NCBI GenBank assembly: GCA_027257055.1
Contig: JAPVLO010000044.1
Location: 4,774,001 to 4,838,000, forward strand
Source: Cephalopachus bancanus
Taxonomy: Eukaryota; Chordata; Mammalia; Primates; Tarsiidae
DNA length: 64,000 nt
Reading direction: 5' to 3'
This document shows, one piece after another, positions 1 through 10,141 of the stretch. The first letter of the stretch is position 1; the number at the start of each line of letters is the position of its first letter. The notes under the pieces were generated by a model, which made no database searches, was not told the origin of the DNA, and saw nothing but the letters and a program-made list of their open reading frames with translations. A program made the position numbers and the translations under genes.

Positions 1-1018
1 AGAGCCGGTAGGAGATTCCCCCTCTTCTTAAGGGGGTGGGACAAAAGAATTACCAGGACGTGTGCAGCACTTCCTGAACTTCTCAGTTCCCTATTTTGGT
101 TACTTAGTCACTTCTGAGTGCAAAATTGTTTCCTTTGGGTTGCTTTCCAAAGCTGAATCATTGCTTTATGACTTTTGTCATATTTGTGTATCATCTCCCT
201 TTTTAAAAACAGCCTCATCCTGAACAGTAACATTTGTGAAGTTATATTTTCAGTGCTGATCATAGTCTTCTTTTTCTTTTCTTTTCTTTTTTTTTTTTGA
301 GTTGGAGTTTCACTCTGTCGCCCAGGCTGGAGTGCAGTGGCATGCTCACGGCCACCACAGCCTCGATGTGCTGGGCTCAGACGATCCTTCTGCCTCAGTT
401 TTCCAAGTAGCTGGAACTACAGGCATGCACCACTACGCCTGGTTTATTTTTTGATTTATTGTAGAGACGAGGTCTCACCAAGTTGCTCAGGCAGTTCTCG
501 AATCCCTGAGCTCAGGCAATCCTCTCGCCTCCACCTCCCAAGTGCTGGGATTACAGGCTTCAGCCACCACGCCCGGCCTTGGTTATAGTTTTCTAATGTA
601 TACTGTTAATGAAAATACAAAAATGTAAAGCTAAAAAAATGTATATCCACATAGCGGATGGACCATATGGCTCCCAGGGTGTGTGTGTGGAGAACATTGC
701 TCTACTCTAAGTCAGGCAAATGGAAAGTCAGTTAAAACAACAAGCAGTTGCCACTGGACCATTTTCACTATAAGAACTTAGTGCTCTGGTCACAAAAGCA
801 TACCTAGCTCTTGGTGGAGACCCACCATTCTCTTCATAATATAGCAGATAACTAGGGCTCAGGTGGGCTCTGAAGTCAGCTCAGTTCTCTCACGTTCCAG
901 CTAAGGAAATGAAAGCCTGGAGAGGAAGGGACTTGAACAATTAGTGGTGGAACCGAGACGAGACCTGGGTCTCTGGGGCCCATGGCAGCTGCCTTCACCT
1001 CTGCTTTGTATCCACCAG
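1..1018 (+). other. ABCC11: ABCC11 intron (partial, 3' part)
   Basis: Intronic sequence upstream of the penultimate ABCC11 exon. It contains one antisense Alu (281-578) and otherwise nothing I recognise. It ends in a CAG acceptor at 1016-1018. Confidence 0.85.
281..578 (-). mobile_element. Alu SINE, AluJ-derived, antisense
   Basis: Full two-arm Alu in reverse orientation: a T-rich tail at the left, both Alu arms, and the promoter-proximal end at 578. The middle linker reads as a variant (GATTTATTGTAGAGACGAG) shared with several other Alus here and unlike the human AluJ/S/Y consensus. A diverged target duplication is seen at about 260-271 and 583-594. Confidence 0.93.
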
Positions 1019-1183
1019 ATCATCCTCATTGATGAAGCCACAGCCTCCATTGACTTGGAAACCGACACCCTGATCCAGCGCACAATCCGAGAAGCCTTCC
1101 AGGGCTGCACAGTGCTGGTCATCGCCCACCGCATCACCACCATCCTGAACTGTGATCGCATCCTGGTCATGGCCAATGGGAAG
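1019..1183 (+). CDS. ABCC11: ABCC11 penultimate coding exon (NBD2: Walker B, D-loop, H-loop)
   Basis: 165 bp, 55 codons, phase 0 at both ends, with a CAG acceptor and GTGAGA donor. It encodes the Walker B segment [11 protein letters not shown] with the catalytic glutamate, the D-loop and the switch histidine in VIAHR. This is the distal part of the second nucleotide-binding domain. ABCC11 (MRP8) exports lipophilic anions, conjugated steroids and cyclic nucleotides, and in humans it determines earwax type in apocrine glands. The reading is close to human ABCC11 with scattered substitutions. ABCC12 has a similar NBD2, but the gene order (this end upstream of the ABCC12 start) and the residues favour ABCC11. 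Confidence 0.93.
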
Positions 1184-1315
1184 GTGAGAGCTGTGTCCCT
1201 GGGCTGGTGAGGGAATGGATGGAGACTAAAGCTACCGCCGCAGAGGGCCTTTGAGTCCTCCAAGGTTGAGCTCAGCTGTGTTCCGATCCACTCCTCTCCT
1301 TTCTCCATCTTCTAG

Positions 1316-1408
1316 GTGGTGGAGTTTGACAGGCCCGAGGTCCTGCAGAAGAAGCCCGGATCATTGTTTGCAGCCCTGCTGGCCACAACCACTTCCTCAC
1401 TGTGTTAA
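1316..1408 (+). CDS. ABCC11: ABCC11 last coding exon and stop codon
   Basis: 30 codons followed by TAA at 1406-1408, with a CTAG acceptor at 1312-1315. It begins [10 protein letters not shown], the conserved C-terminal helix after NBD2, and ends in a Ser/Thr-rich tail (ATTTSSLC). The terminal residue differs from the arginine I remember for human. No lesion is seen in the two visible ABCC11 exons, but most of the gene is outside the window, so its integrity cannot be judged. Confidence 0.93.
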   Translation: MVEFDRPEVLQKKPGSLFAALLATTTSSLC

Positions 1409-1780
1409 GAAGAAGTGGAGACTGCATGGAGGCTGGTGACCAAGCTCAGAGGTCCCGGTGCAATTTTAAGTCCTGCGGTCTATGACCTCCTTGTTTAGAG
1501 GTGGCAACTTGTCCTGAAAGCAGAGTTGAAAATGTGGGGGGTGCTGGGATGGAAAAGAAGGTTCAGTGAGCAAAATCTAGAGTGGCCTACTCTGCGGCTC
1601 CCAAAACGTTAGAACCCCAGAACCACCTAAGACCATGGGATCCTATGACCATGTGTTTCCTTTCAACTTAACATGCAGAATAATTTTATAATAATGTAAA
1701 AGCTTAGTATAGTTTTCTGATCTGTGTTAGGAGTGTTACAAATGATGTATTGATTTTGTAAAATAAAATGAAGGAAAAGT
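1409..1780 (+). other. ABCC11: ABCC11 3' UTR (approximate)
   Basis: Non-coding sequence from the stop codon to roughly 15 bases beyond the canonical poly(A) signal at 1762-1767. The exact cleavage site cannot be fixed from the sequence. It is about 370 bases long and contains no repeat I recognise. Confidence 0.7.
1762..1767 (+). promoter_or_regulatory. ABCC11: poly(A) signal of ABCC11
   Basis: An AATAAA hexamer about 355 bases after the ABCC11 stop codon in an A-rich context, with a T-rich segment shortly downstream. It is the only canonical hexamer in the proximal downstream sequence. Confidence 0.75.
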
Positions 1781-2521
1781 GATTTTCTTTGCTCTGCTTT
1801 CCGTGTTAGCTAGTACTCATTCAGTTGCAAGGAACAGAACTCCCTCAAACTGACTTCTGGGGGAAAAAAGATTTGACTGGCTCATGATGTAACAGAAAGG
1901 TCCAGAAAATGCCCTGGATTGGGTGCTAGTAGCAAAAAGATGTCTGTCTTGAAGTCTCTGTCTTCTCTTGGCTCTCTTTTCCTTTGTCTGGCTTCACTTT
2001 CCACCTTTTGCCTCATGGGGGCAATGTGGTTGCCAGCAGCTCCAGGCTCACATCCTACCTGCTAGGTATCGCCAGGTCTTCTTTTCCCAGTAAGTCCAGC
2101 AAAAGTCCCAAGACTTGATGTCATTGGACCAGCTTAGGTCATGTGTTCATCCCTGATCAATCATGTGCGAGCCTGTTGGAATACAGCAATTTGCCAGACC
2201 CGAGTCGTAGGTCCATACCTGGGCCTGGGAACCAGGTAAGCTTCCCCCAATCATATGGACTGAGAATAAAGGGGTTTGCTTCTCCAAGATAAAACTGGGC
2301 TCCTACCACCTGAAGGAGGAATGGATATGGATGGGCCAGGCCCAAAAGTAGCTGTTGACTATGTTTATTTACTGATTAGGAGCACAGACAAGCAGAATAA
2401 AGAGTTATTTTATAATATATGCCAACTGGAAATAAGATCATTTGTTCTCTCTCTCTCTCTCTCTCTCTTGCTTCCCACTCCCCCTTGCCCCCAGCATGTG
2501 GCTATAGATATATAAATAGAA
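1781..2521. other. intergenic, no gene seen
   Basis: Start of the ABCC11-ABCC12 intergenic region. A degraded ancient interspersed repeat, family not assigned, appears to lie around 1815-2370. A (CT)n run lies at about 2448-2468. I see no coding signal. Confidence 0.6.
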
Positions 2522-2535
2522 AAGGTAGTTATTTT

Positions 2536-2815
2536 AGTTTTTCTTTGCTTTTTTTTTTGTAGAAGTCTCACTCTATTGCCAAGGCAGGAGTGCAGTGGCA
2601 CGATCATGGCTACCGCAACCTCGACCTTAGGCAATCCTTCTACTTCAGTGTCTCAAGTTGCTGGGACCACCAAGCCTGGCTAATTTTTTAATTTATTGTA
2701 GAGACAAGGTCTCGCCATGTTGCCCAGGCTGGTCTCAAACTTCTGGGCTCAGGCAATCCTCTCCCCTTGGTCTCCTAAAGTGCTGGGATTACGGGCATGA
2801 GCCACTGTGCCCGGC
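2536..2815 (-). mobile_element. Alu SINE, antisense
   Basis: Reverse-oriented Alu with a poly-T tail at the left. It is bounded by a 14-base target duplication with one mismatch (2522-2535 and 2816-2829), which fixes its ends. Confidence 0.92.
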
Positions 2816-2829
2816 AAGGTAATTATTTT

Positions 2830-5800
2830 CAATTTCCTTCTAGGGAGACCTCATTGTTGGGGAAAATAGGTTTCAAAGTACTTTCCTTTTGTTTTCATAT
2901 TATGGTATCTGATTTTTCCCCAAATGCCATCAGAAAAAATCAATTCAGTAAACTATTATGTCTTACTCTGTTTTTGTGCACTGGGGTAGGTACTGGGAAT
3001 GAAATGATGTCCCTGCCCTCATGGAATTTGGAGCCTCCTGAGAGTAAGTAAATAGTAAGACAGTAAACAGGTAAACAGGCCATTCCAGAACAGAGCCACA
3101 GGGTGCGGTGGGGTGGAGGTAGGCACATTAAGGACAGGGTCTAGACAATTTGGGCAGTCAAAGCAGGCTTTCTGGTGCAAGTGAGGACGTGGCTCACTGA
3201 GACCGACAAATGAACAAACACTTACTCAGATAAAGGAGATTAGGGCAAGAAAGAATGCTCAAGACAGAGAATAGCAAACAAATCCCTGCAGAAACGAACT
3301 CTTAGAGGCACTGATCAATCCCTGGACCAGAGAATGCCCAAGTCCTGGAGTCAGTCCTCCCTTGCCTCCCCAGGATTCTCTAGCTTCTTCAGGGCTTTTC
3401 TCTCTCTCAGAAATCTCTTCTCCCAGAAGCCTTGCTTTTTTCTTGTTGGGCCCTGAAAAATACCCGTGAGCTCCACCTGCTGCCATCCCAGCACAACTCT
3501 GCAAGTTCACAGAGTTGCTCATCTGCAAACTGAAGGTGACTCGACTATGCTTGTCCCCTTCTAGAGCCACTGTGTCATGGTGAGAAAGCATTCCACTCAA
3601 GCACCAAGCATGCTGCTGCGTTTTCCTTGAGGCGACCAGCAGATGGCAGCGTCTTCCCAAAAATGCAGGGAAGGCCTCGCCAGTTTCGGAACTGGCCAGA
3701 TCCACTGAGAATCCACCAAGGAAAAAGTGTTGACCCTGGAACCAGAGAAAGGTCTGGATCTGCAGGGGCCCTTCCCACCTGCCCCTGTCCCCACCCTCCA
3801 GAAGCAAGATATAAGAACCATTGGTTCCAAACAACAATAAAGCAGAGCTTTTTGAAAAGTGGTATTAATTTTAAAAACAATATAGGTAATATTTTACTCC
3901 TTAAACAGAGTGGTAAAAGTATATGATGTTTTTTGTTTGTTTGTTTTAAATAATCCTTTATACTCTTTTGGGTTTCAGAAATATTTTATAATAAAAATTG
4001 TAAAAACCGGTATTTAATATTTCAAAAGTACTACAAAAATAATTGTACAGTGATGAGAAAATGAAGGACTTTGTTGTACTTCTTTGTATTTAATGGCTTT
4101 TTTTCAATTACATACTGGTAGAGAGGAGATCAGGGGTTCTACGGCTCTAACTGTGCATGAGCTAGAGTGATGTGGCCCAGTCACAGCAGTCGATGTACAA
4201 GGAAGGAGACAGTCCCATTGGCCCCGGCCCTGTCCTGCCCTCTGTCTATAGCTCTGGATACTCCATTCTAAGAAAAGCAGTGACAAATGAAGGGTCTTTG
4301 TTCAAAAATACAGCACTATGGTGGCATGAACATCATGTCGTGAGAGGGACTGTAGGGAAGAGCTCAGACTTCAGTCTTCACCTTCTTACAGGCCTTCAGC
4401 CAGAAGTGTCCCCAGGCCAGGAGGCACGGGCCTTCAGGCCATTGGAAAGGTCCTGGAGAGGAGGGAGCTCCCGAGGCTGGGAGCATTTTCTAACTTGGAG
4501 AGCTCTCTCCTGTGTAGGGTGAGGGGCACTGTTGTTATCTCCAGCCTGAGAGGGGTTCTGCATAGAGAGGTTCTCAATCACGAATGAGTGCCCAAATTGC
4601 CTGAAAAGCTAAAATGCAGATTTCTGGGCCCTGCCCTCATACTGTCTGATCCAGTAGGTCTGGGGTGAGGCTTATGAATTTGCCTTTCTGACAGTTCCCA
4701 GATGCTTCTGCGGCTGACCCTGGGACCACACTTTGAGAACCCAGAGGCTAGCTAAGATCACTCTGTTTTATATGATCTAGACCGGGGGGGAGGGGGGCGG
4801 TTCAAACCCCCTTCTAATGTGCACCCCAATGTTCCTGTGCATTTCCAGGTCACTTTTATTTGTATGACCTTCTTTGGTTCGGGCTTCCTGAGCATTCACT
4901 AGGCCAAAAATACTCACCTTTGCTCCTCACATTGATCCTGAAGGAGAATTCGCCACTTTCCCTTATTTCCTTTGCACAGGTACACCACTTTAATGACATT
5001 TTAGGCCAAAGGTGGGGTTTATAGCCTAATAAGTCAACAACTTCCAATAGACTATCAAGCACCTACCTTCTTAAGGATTCCCTCTCCACTTCCGCCCCTT
5101 CTGGCTCCTTTCCTCTCTGCTTCTCCAGGTACCCTCTGTGTCCTCCCTGCCCCCACCTCCCAATTCTTGGACATGTTCTGCATGGAGCCATTTTGTTCTC
5201 GCTTTTGATGCCTTTGCCTGCCAAGCAAGTCATCAGGGTCTCAAAATCTGTCCCAAGAGACCTATCAAGGCAGTTTGCTAAACAAAAGTGGTTTCCACTC
5301 TATGAGACACTCTTGTGCCAGCTGTTAAGATTGTACAATTTTACCCCATTATCCTAAGTGTCCCTGTTTTTTTCCCCCTGTCTCATTTAGATAATTCCAA
5401 CTATGTCAGAGTCAAAAGTGACTTAAGATGTCATCAGTCCAGATGTCCTTCGCCCATGGTCCATGAATCTCTCAGTTAGATTCAGGGCATCTGTGCATTT
5501 GAATGGGAAAAGAATTACGTTTTCACTTTTACTAATTGAAATTAAGCATTTCCTTTGATAATGAGACAACAAACTACTTGGTCTTAGCAGTATCTGGAAC
5601 TTTTCACCAACAGAAATCGAAGATATTCTCAAATCTCATTTAAATTGTTTCAGATATCTCAAAATATTACTTACATGCATCAATGCTTTGAAATTATAGA
5701 GTAGTATTAGACCTTGTAGATCCTGTTACTTAGTGCATCAATATAGAAGCGTATGGCATACAGCTTTTTAAATATGTATTATGAGAACCACGTTTCTGCA

Positions 5801-7310
5801 TAATTGATTATCTTTGCAGTCCTATGTACTTTATTTTTATGTTTTTGAATGCAGGATTTATTGAGAGGACAGAAAAGCTCCCACCGTGGGAGGGGACCCG
5901 AAGGGGTTGCCCTGCAATCCTATGTACTTTATTTTATGCATAGAAACACTTTTTCTGAGAATACACCGGAATGCCAGAGAGGTCCATGGCACAAAACAGT
6001 TGAAGAATTCTCATCTGAGTCAGCTCTTTGATTTTACAGCTGGAACGTGAGTCCAGACAAAGGAGACACCTTGCCCACAGTACACCACCGGTTTTTAGCA
6101 GGCTGGCTGAGAACTCAAATCTAAAACAGGAGAGGAGAGAAAGTGTGAAGGAAGAGTAGGCCCACAGTAAAGGTTGGGATAAAGGCCTCACCCCAGCACT
6201 GGGATCAGCATGGTATGTTAAGAGCAGAAGGTACGGAATGAACAGGCAGACCCCTTCCCAGACGTTCTGTTTCCAATGGCTGGCCTCCCTTTACCCAGCT
6301 CTTGCCACTCACTGGAGCCAATCTGAGTAGCAGGAAGGCAAAACTGTCCAAAACTTCAGAGCAAAGAGGAGTGTAATTTCCTGACTTAATGGCTGTGTTC
6401 TTTGCCAAATTCTTGGTTTTCAAATGCTTTGCAGTCTGCACTGTACTCTAGAGACAACTCTATTGATTCGAGAAATTTCTGTTCAGTATGGGGGTCTCAG
6501 TCCCATTCAGCTTTCACTGAAACGCTCCCTACTTCCATCTCCCCCACTTATCAGTGTAATCCACTGTTCTGGGGTGTGCCTGTTCATGGTTTAGACTCAC
6601 AGAGCACGCTCACTACACCATTTCACAGAAAGTGCATGTCCTAAGACTGCACAGTTGCCAGAAAGGGATGAGTCTTTGCTCTGAGTTCCTTAACAGTCAA
6701 TCAATACAAAGGAGGAAACAGGTGTCTTACAGGATTGATCCAACTATTGAAAGAAAAACTGTAAGCGTTCACAATTAGCATTGCCTTCCTGTTCTGAGGA
6801 TGGAGCATAATCTTTTACATGCTTGGGGTGAGTCTTCCTTCCCACGCTCAGTCAGGTCTCTGAGCCGAGGAACTTGCTGGGGTCTTTTATGCTGCAGGTT
6901 GTAGAGTGGCCAGAACTCACATTTTCTGCCCACGAAATCTTTCTGTTCTTCATTAGAGGGCTTGTTCTCTAGTTGTTGTGTGCATGTATTTCTGGTTCAC
7001 TAATCCTATTGTTGCTTTACTTCTACTTACTTCTTCTACTTGTTGTTTTAAAAGTCTATTCAAATTCCAAATTACATTTCAAAGTCATTTGACATCAACA
7101 TTGCTTGGTCTTCCTTCTGTAACTCTCTCCCTAGGCAAACATTTATTAGGCAAACAAAATGAAAAGCCCAAACTCTTTTTTTTTTTAGCAGATACTTTGG
7201 TGAACTTTCACCAAACCGATTTGAACAGCAACCCAGGAAGTAGAATTTTTATTTTTATGAGATCCTTCTAATTTAAAAATTATTATTCACAATCAATAGC
7301 TACCATTTAT
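2830..7310. other. intergenic, no gene seen
   Basis: No open frame here resembles a known protein. A diverged ancient repeat reads around 2960-3200. The only sharply bounded insertion I found is the small LTR-derived piece at 5838-5917. A G-rich run sits at about 4784-4800. The remainder looks like unique or strongly decayed sequence. Confidence 0.55.
5820..5935 (-). mobile_element. small retroposed LTR R-region fragment (copy 1) with 18-bp target duplication
   Basis: An insertion at 5838-5917 is flanked by an exact 18-base duplication (5820-5837 and 5918-5935). Read on the - strand it holds a 62-base core (5851-5912) that starts with GGGCAACCCCTTCGGG, contains AATAAA and stops about ten bases later. 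A short A-rich tail follows. The core resembles the R region of class I (gammaretrovirus-like, HERV-W/ERV9 type) LTRs. The target duplication plus A-rich end indicates L1-mediated insertion of a polyadenylated RNA. No viral coding sequence is present. Confidence 0.75.
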
Positions 7311-7319
7311 TGTTTACTA

Positions 7320-7465
7320 TGTCAAAGACACTATGTTTAAACACTTTATTTACATTATCTAATTTAATCCTCAATTCATTTACAATGCTTTGAGGTTTGT
7401 GTTCTCATTTTATAGCTAGAGAAATTGAAATTTAGAGACTTTGAGGTCAGGTTTGATTCCAGAGT
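7320..7465 (-). repeat. MIR-like SINE fragment
   Basis: The text reads as a reversed MIR core and tail: a tendency to loss of function words aside, the markers are a 'lowest-frequency to lower-count' style of small deletions around a segment matching the reversed MIR tail near 7380-7445. It is strongly diverged, so the edges are approximate. Confidence 0.45.
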
Positions 7466-7554
7466 TCCTACTCTTAGCCACTACAAGCTTTTGAATTTAT
7501 GCAACTCCACACACTGATTTCTGAGTGCTTCCTGAGGCCAGGTCTCTCTGTCTT

Positions 7555-7652
7555 TGTTTTTTTGTCTCTGTCTCTCTCTGTGTCTCTGTCCCTCTCTTGC
7601 TCTCTCTCTCTCTCTCTCTCTCTCTCTTTATTTTATATGTATTATATATATT

Positions 7653-7701
<49 letters not shown>

Positions 7702-7730
7702 TTATATATATTATACATATAAATTTGGGG
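7555..7730 (+). repeat. compound (CT)n / AT-rich microsatellite
   Basis: Two pure (CT)n blocks (about 7600-7627 and 7653-7697) are each followed by a similar AT-rich unit (TTTTATATRTATTATA type). The unit 'CT run plus AT segment' therefore appears duplicated. An imperfect CT-rich lead lies at 7555-7599. Open frames through this stretch are low-complexity artefacts. Confidence 0.9.
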
Positions 7731-7760
7731 GGAATTTTAGGCAGATCCTCACTTTGGAAT

Positions 7761-8395
7761 AAAGACTTCACAGAAATTGTTTAAAAAATAAGTAAATTAT
7801 ATTTATTATTATTACTATGTTGAGTCTAATTTCCCTCTGTTGCTCAGGCTGCAGGGCAGTGGTACAATCATGGCTCATCATAGCCCTGTCTCCCTGGGCT
7901 CTGGTGATCCTTCCAACTCAGCCTCCTGAGTAGCTGGGTATACTAGCATGCGCCACCATGCCCAGCTAATTTTTTGAGTTTTTTGTAGAGATGATGTCTT
8001 GATATGTTGCCCAGGCTGGTCTCAAACTTCTGGCCTCAGGCATTCCTTGCGCCTTGGCCTCCCAAAGTGCTGGTATTACAGGTGTGAGCCACCACGCCTG
8101 GTCCAGTAAATTGTCTTTAGCTGGCACAATATGGGAATAAAAAGACAACAAATTGTTTTGCTGCTGATCTGAAGGACATAAATTATCACTATATATGTAA
8201 TATATTTAAAAGTTAGTAGCAAATATTTGTATACATATTATAATTTTCTTTGTAATGTCAGTTCATTTATAATGTTCTACTGTGTATTCTCTCTTGAAGC
8301 ATTGTTTCCTCAATGTCATGTTAAAGAATCTCATTTATCTATTGTTTTAACTAAAGTTCACTGAAAGTTAAAAAAAAAAAAAAGACTTCACAGAA
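7761..8395 (+). mobile_element. retrocopy of an unknown 3' UTR, with 15-bp target duplication and nested Alu
   Basis: An exact 15-base direct repeat (AAAGACTTCACAGAA at 7761-7775 and 8381-8395) brackets an insert with an A-run at its right end (8370-8383). After removing the nested Alu (7801-8104), roughly 290 bases of AT-rich, non-coding sequence remain. A variant poly(A) signal ACTAAA sits about 14 bases before the A-run. This is the structure of a 5'-truncated, L1-mobilised mRNA end. I do not recognise the source transcript. Confidence 0.7.
7801..8104 (-). mobile_element. Alu SINE (AluJ-like), antisense
   Basis: Older, diverged Alu with an AluJ-like linker. A 10-base target duplication with one mismatch (7791-7800 and 8105-8114) bounds it. 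It inserted into the retrocopy described at 7761-8395, so it is younger than that retrocopy. Confidence 0.9.
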
Positions 8396-10010
8396 TCTCA
8401 GAGCTGGAAAAATTCTCTTTCCCACCAGGCACCAGTTTCCACTTATCACTGAGCACTACCACAAATATTTGGGCACACAGACTCCTGATGAATGCATATA
8501 AGGTTATTTATAAATGATGCATAGGAAATCAATGATTTTGAGGTTCAGTAAATGATTCCCCAAAGGATGGCACTTTGGCATCCTGAGTACTTTGAACCAA
8601 AGGAGTTGGAAGTCTCAGAAGCAAGTTCTCTCTAACCTTCTCAATTCCTCCTGCTCTTGCCCCTCTTTCTTCTCTATGGTGAGTAACAAAAACTAGAATT
8701 TCTTTTACCCAAGGTGGGTCCTAGAAACTCAAACCCCTCTCCCCAAAACCAGCCATAAAACCTAAAAATATCACTCTAACATCCTCCACCTTTCTGCGCA
8801 GGAGCTGGCACAAAGAAATTCTCTGACCAATGTTGTCTATTGTAGGTCACAAGACCCTCATTCCAGAGGGGTCCTGCCTTCTACCTGGAAGAAAGGAAGG
8901 TGACACAGAGAGGCCAAGGAGAATTTGAACAGACTGTCCTTGCTGGGTTTCCCAGCCTCAGTCTATCACCATTTGATTATGCCCTTTTTGTCCAATTGCT
9001 TTTCTACACTGCTGTCCATTCATGGAATCTAAGCATAAAATGGTCAGTTTTCCCTGAGTCTTTGGGTCTTCATTTCTGAAGGCTCTCATGTCATATGAAA
9101 CTTTGACTGGATAAATTTGTTGTGTTTTCTCTTGGTTAATCTGCCTTTTTTCAGAGCGTCAGCCACAACTCTTATATGATGGGTGAAGAAAGCTATCACG
9201 CCTTTCCTCTCCTATACGTGTGTCACTGTACCAATATATTTGTACATAAAATGGATTTTTTAAAGGATGAGGGAAAATATAGGAAGGATTTCTAATTTTT
9301 TTTTCTCTCTCTCTTTGATGCACTGTTCCTGGAGGTACTGCAATACCAGCTCAATGTGTGGAGTGGACGGAGCAAGCTCCTATTCCAACTCCCTGCTCCA
9401 AAAATCCATTTAATATATCCTCAGATAAAGTATCATATATTAACCTGACAACTAGATCTAAGTCAAAAGGTCTAGAAGCGAACCAACAGATTCTCTTGCC
9501 CCCCACCCCCGGGGATGTGCACACCCAGGCTGGGGCTTGATTGACCATGGGCTCATCTATGCACTGTCTGGAACAGGAGCCTGTTTATTCTTTTCCTAAG
9601 GACTCCCTTGGGAGGAGACTGGACTGCACCTCTCCATGATTCCATTTCAGAATCTGCTCCCCGCTAGGCCAAGCAACTGTGTTATATATACCAAAATACT
9701 GTGTGTCTTGGTAGAAATCCATCTCTGCCCGGCCTCTCATGAACATGAGGAAAACTGCCCAGTGTTCTTCTTCTATAAACTTGACAGGACTGGAATCTGT
9801 TCAGAAGCCTGTGAAAGTGAGTGGGTGCTGTGATCATGAGACCCCTGGGGTTGTGAAAATCAAGTGATAAAGAGGATGAAGGCCTTTGTGATCCGCAAAG
9901 GCTCTACAAAAGTCAAACGGCATCATCAGCAGTGACGCATTCATGAAAAGCAGGGGGAGGCAAATCGAGTGACGATGAGACAAAATAAAGAAAACCTGTG
10001 CCAAGTGTAC
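8396..10010. other. intergenic, no gene seen
   Basis: Mostly unique-looking sequence. Complementary open frames around 9351-9548 carry no recognisable domain. No RNA gene or clear repeat is seen. Confidence 0.5.
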
Positions 10011-10141
10011 ATGATCTCAAACAAGGTGAAGCAGGGACCAAAGGGAGACCCAAAGTTTACCTGTAAAATTGCCACTAATGTTAATTACTAATCCTGCATT
10101 GTACCCCACCTCTCTAAAATAAATACATTTTTTTGGAAAAA
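10011..10141 (+). mobile_element. L1 3'-end fragment (copy C)
   Basis: It shares with two other places in the window (about 27487-27670 and 40757-40977, both reversed) a run containing the motifs ATGATCTCAAAC, GGTGAAG, GGGACCAAAG and TTGTACCCC, followed by an A-rich end. The position of a 'GTACCC...AAA' ending is typical of L1 3' UTRs. Copies A and B look younger than this one. Confidence 0.6.

Noticed and set aside
3259..3837. 192-residue open frame on the - strand in the intergenic region
   Set aside because: No similarity to any family I know, no splice or promoter context, and overlapping frames of similar length in other phases.
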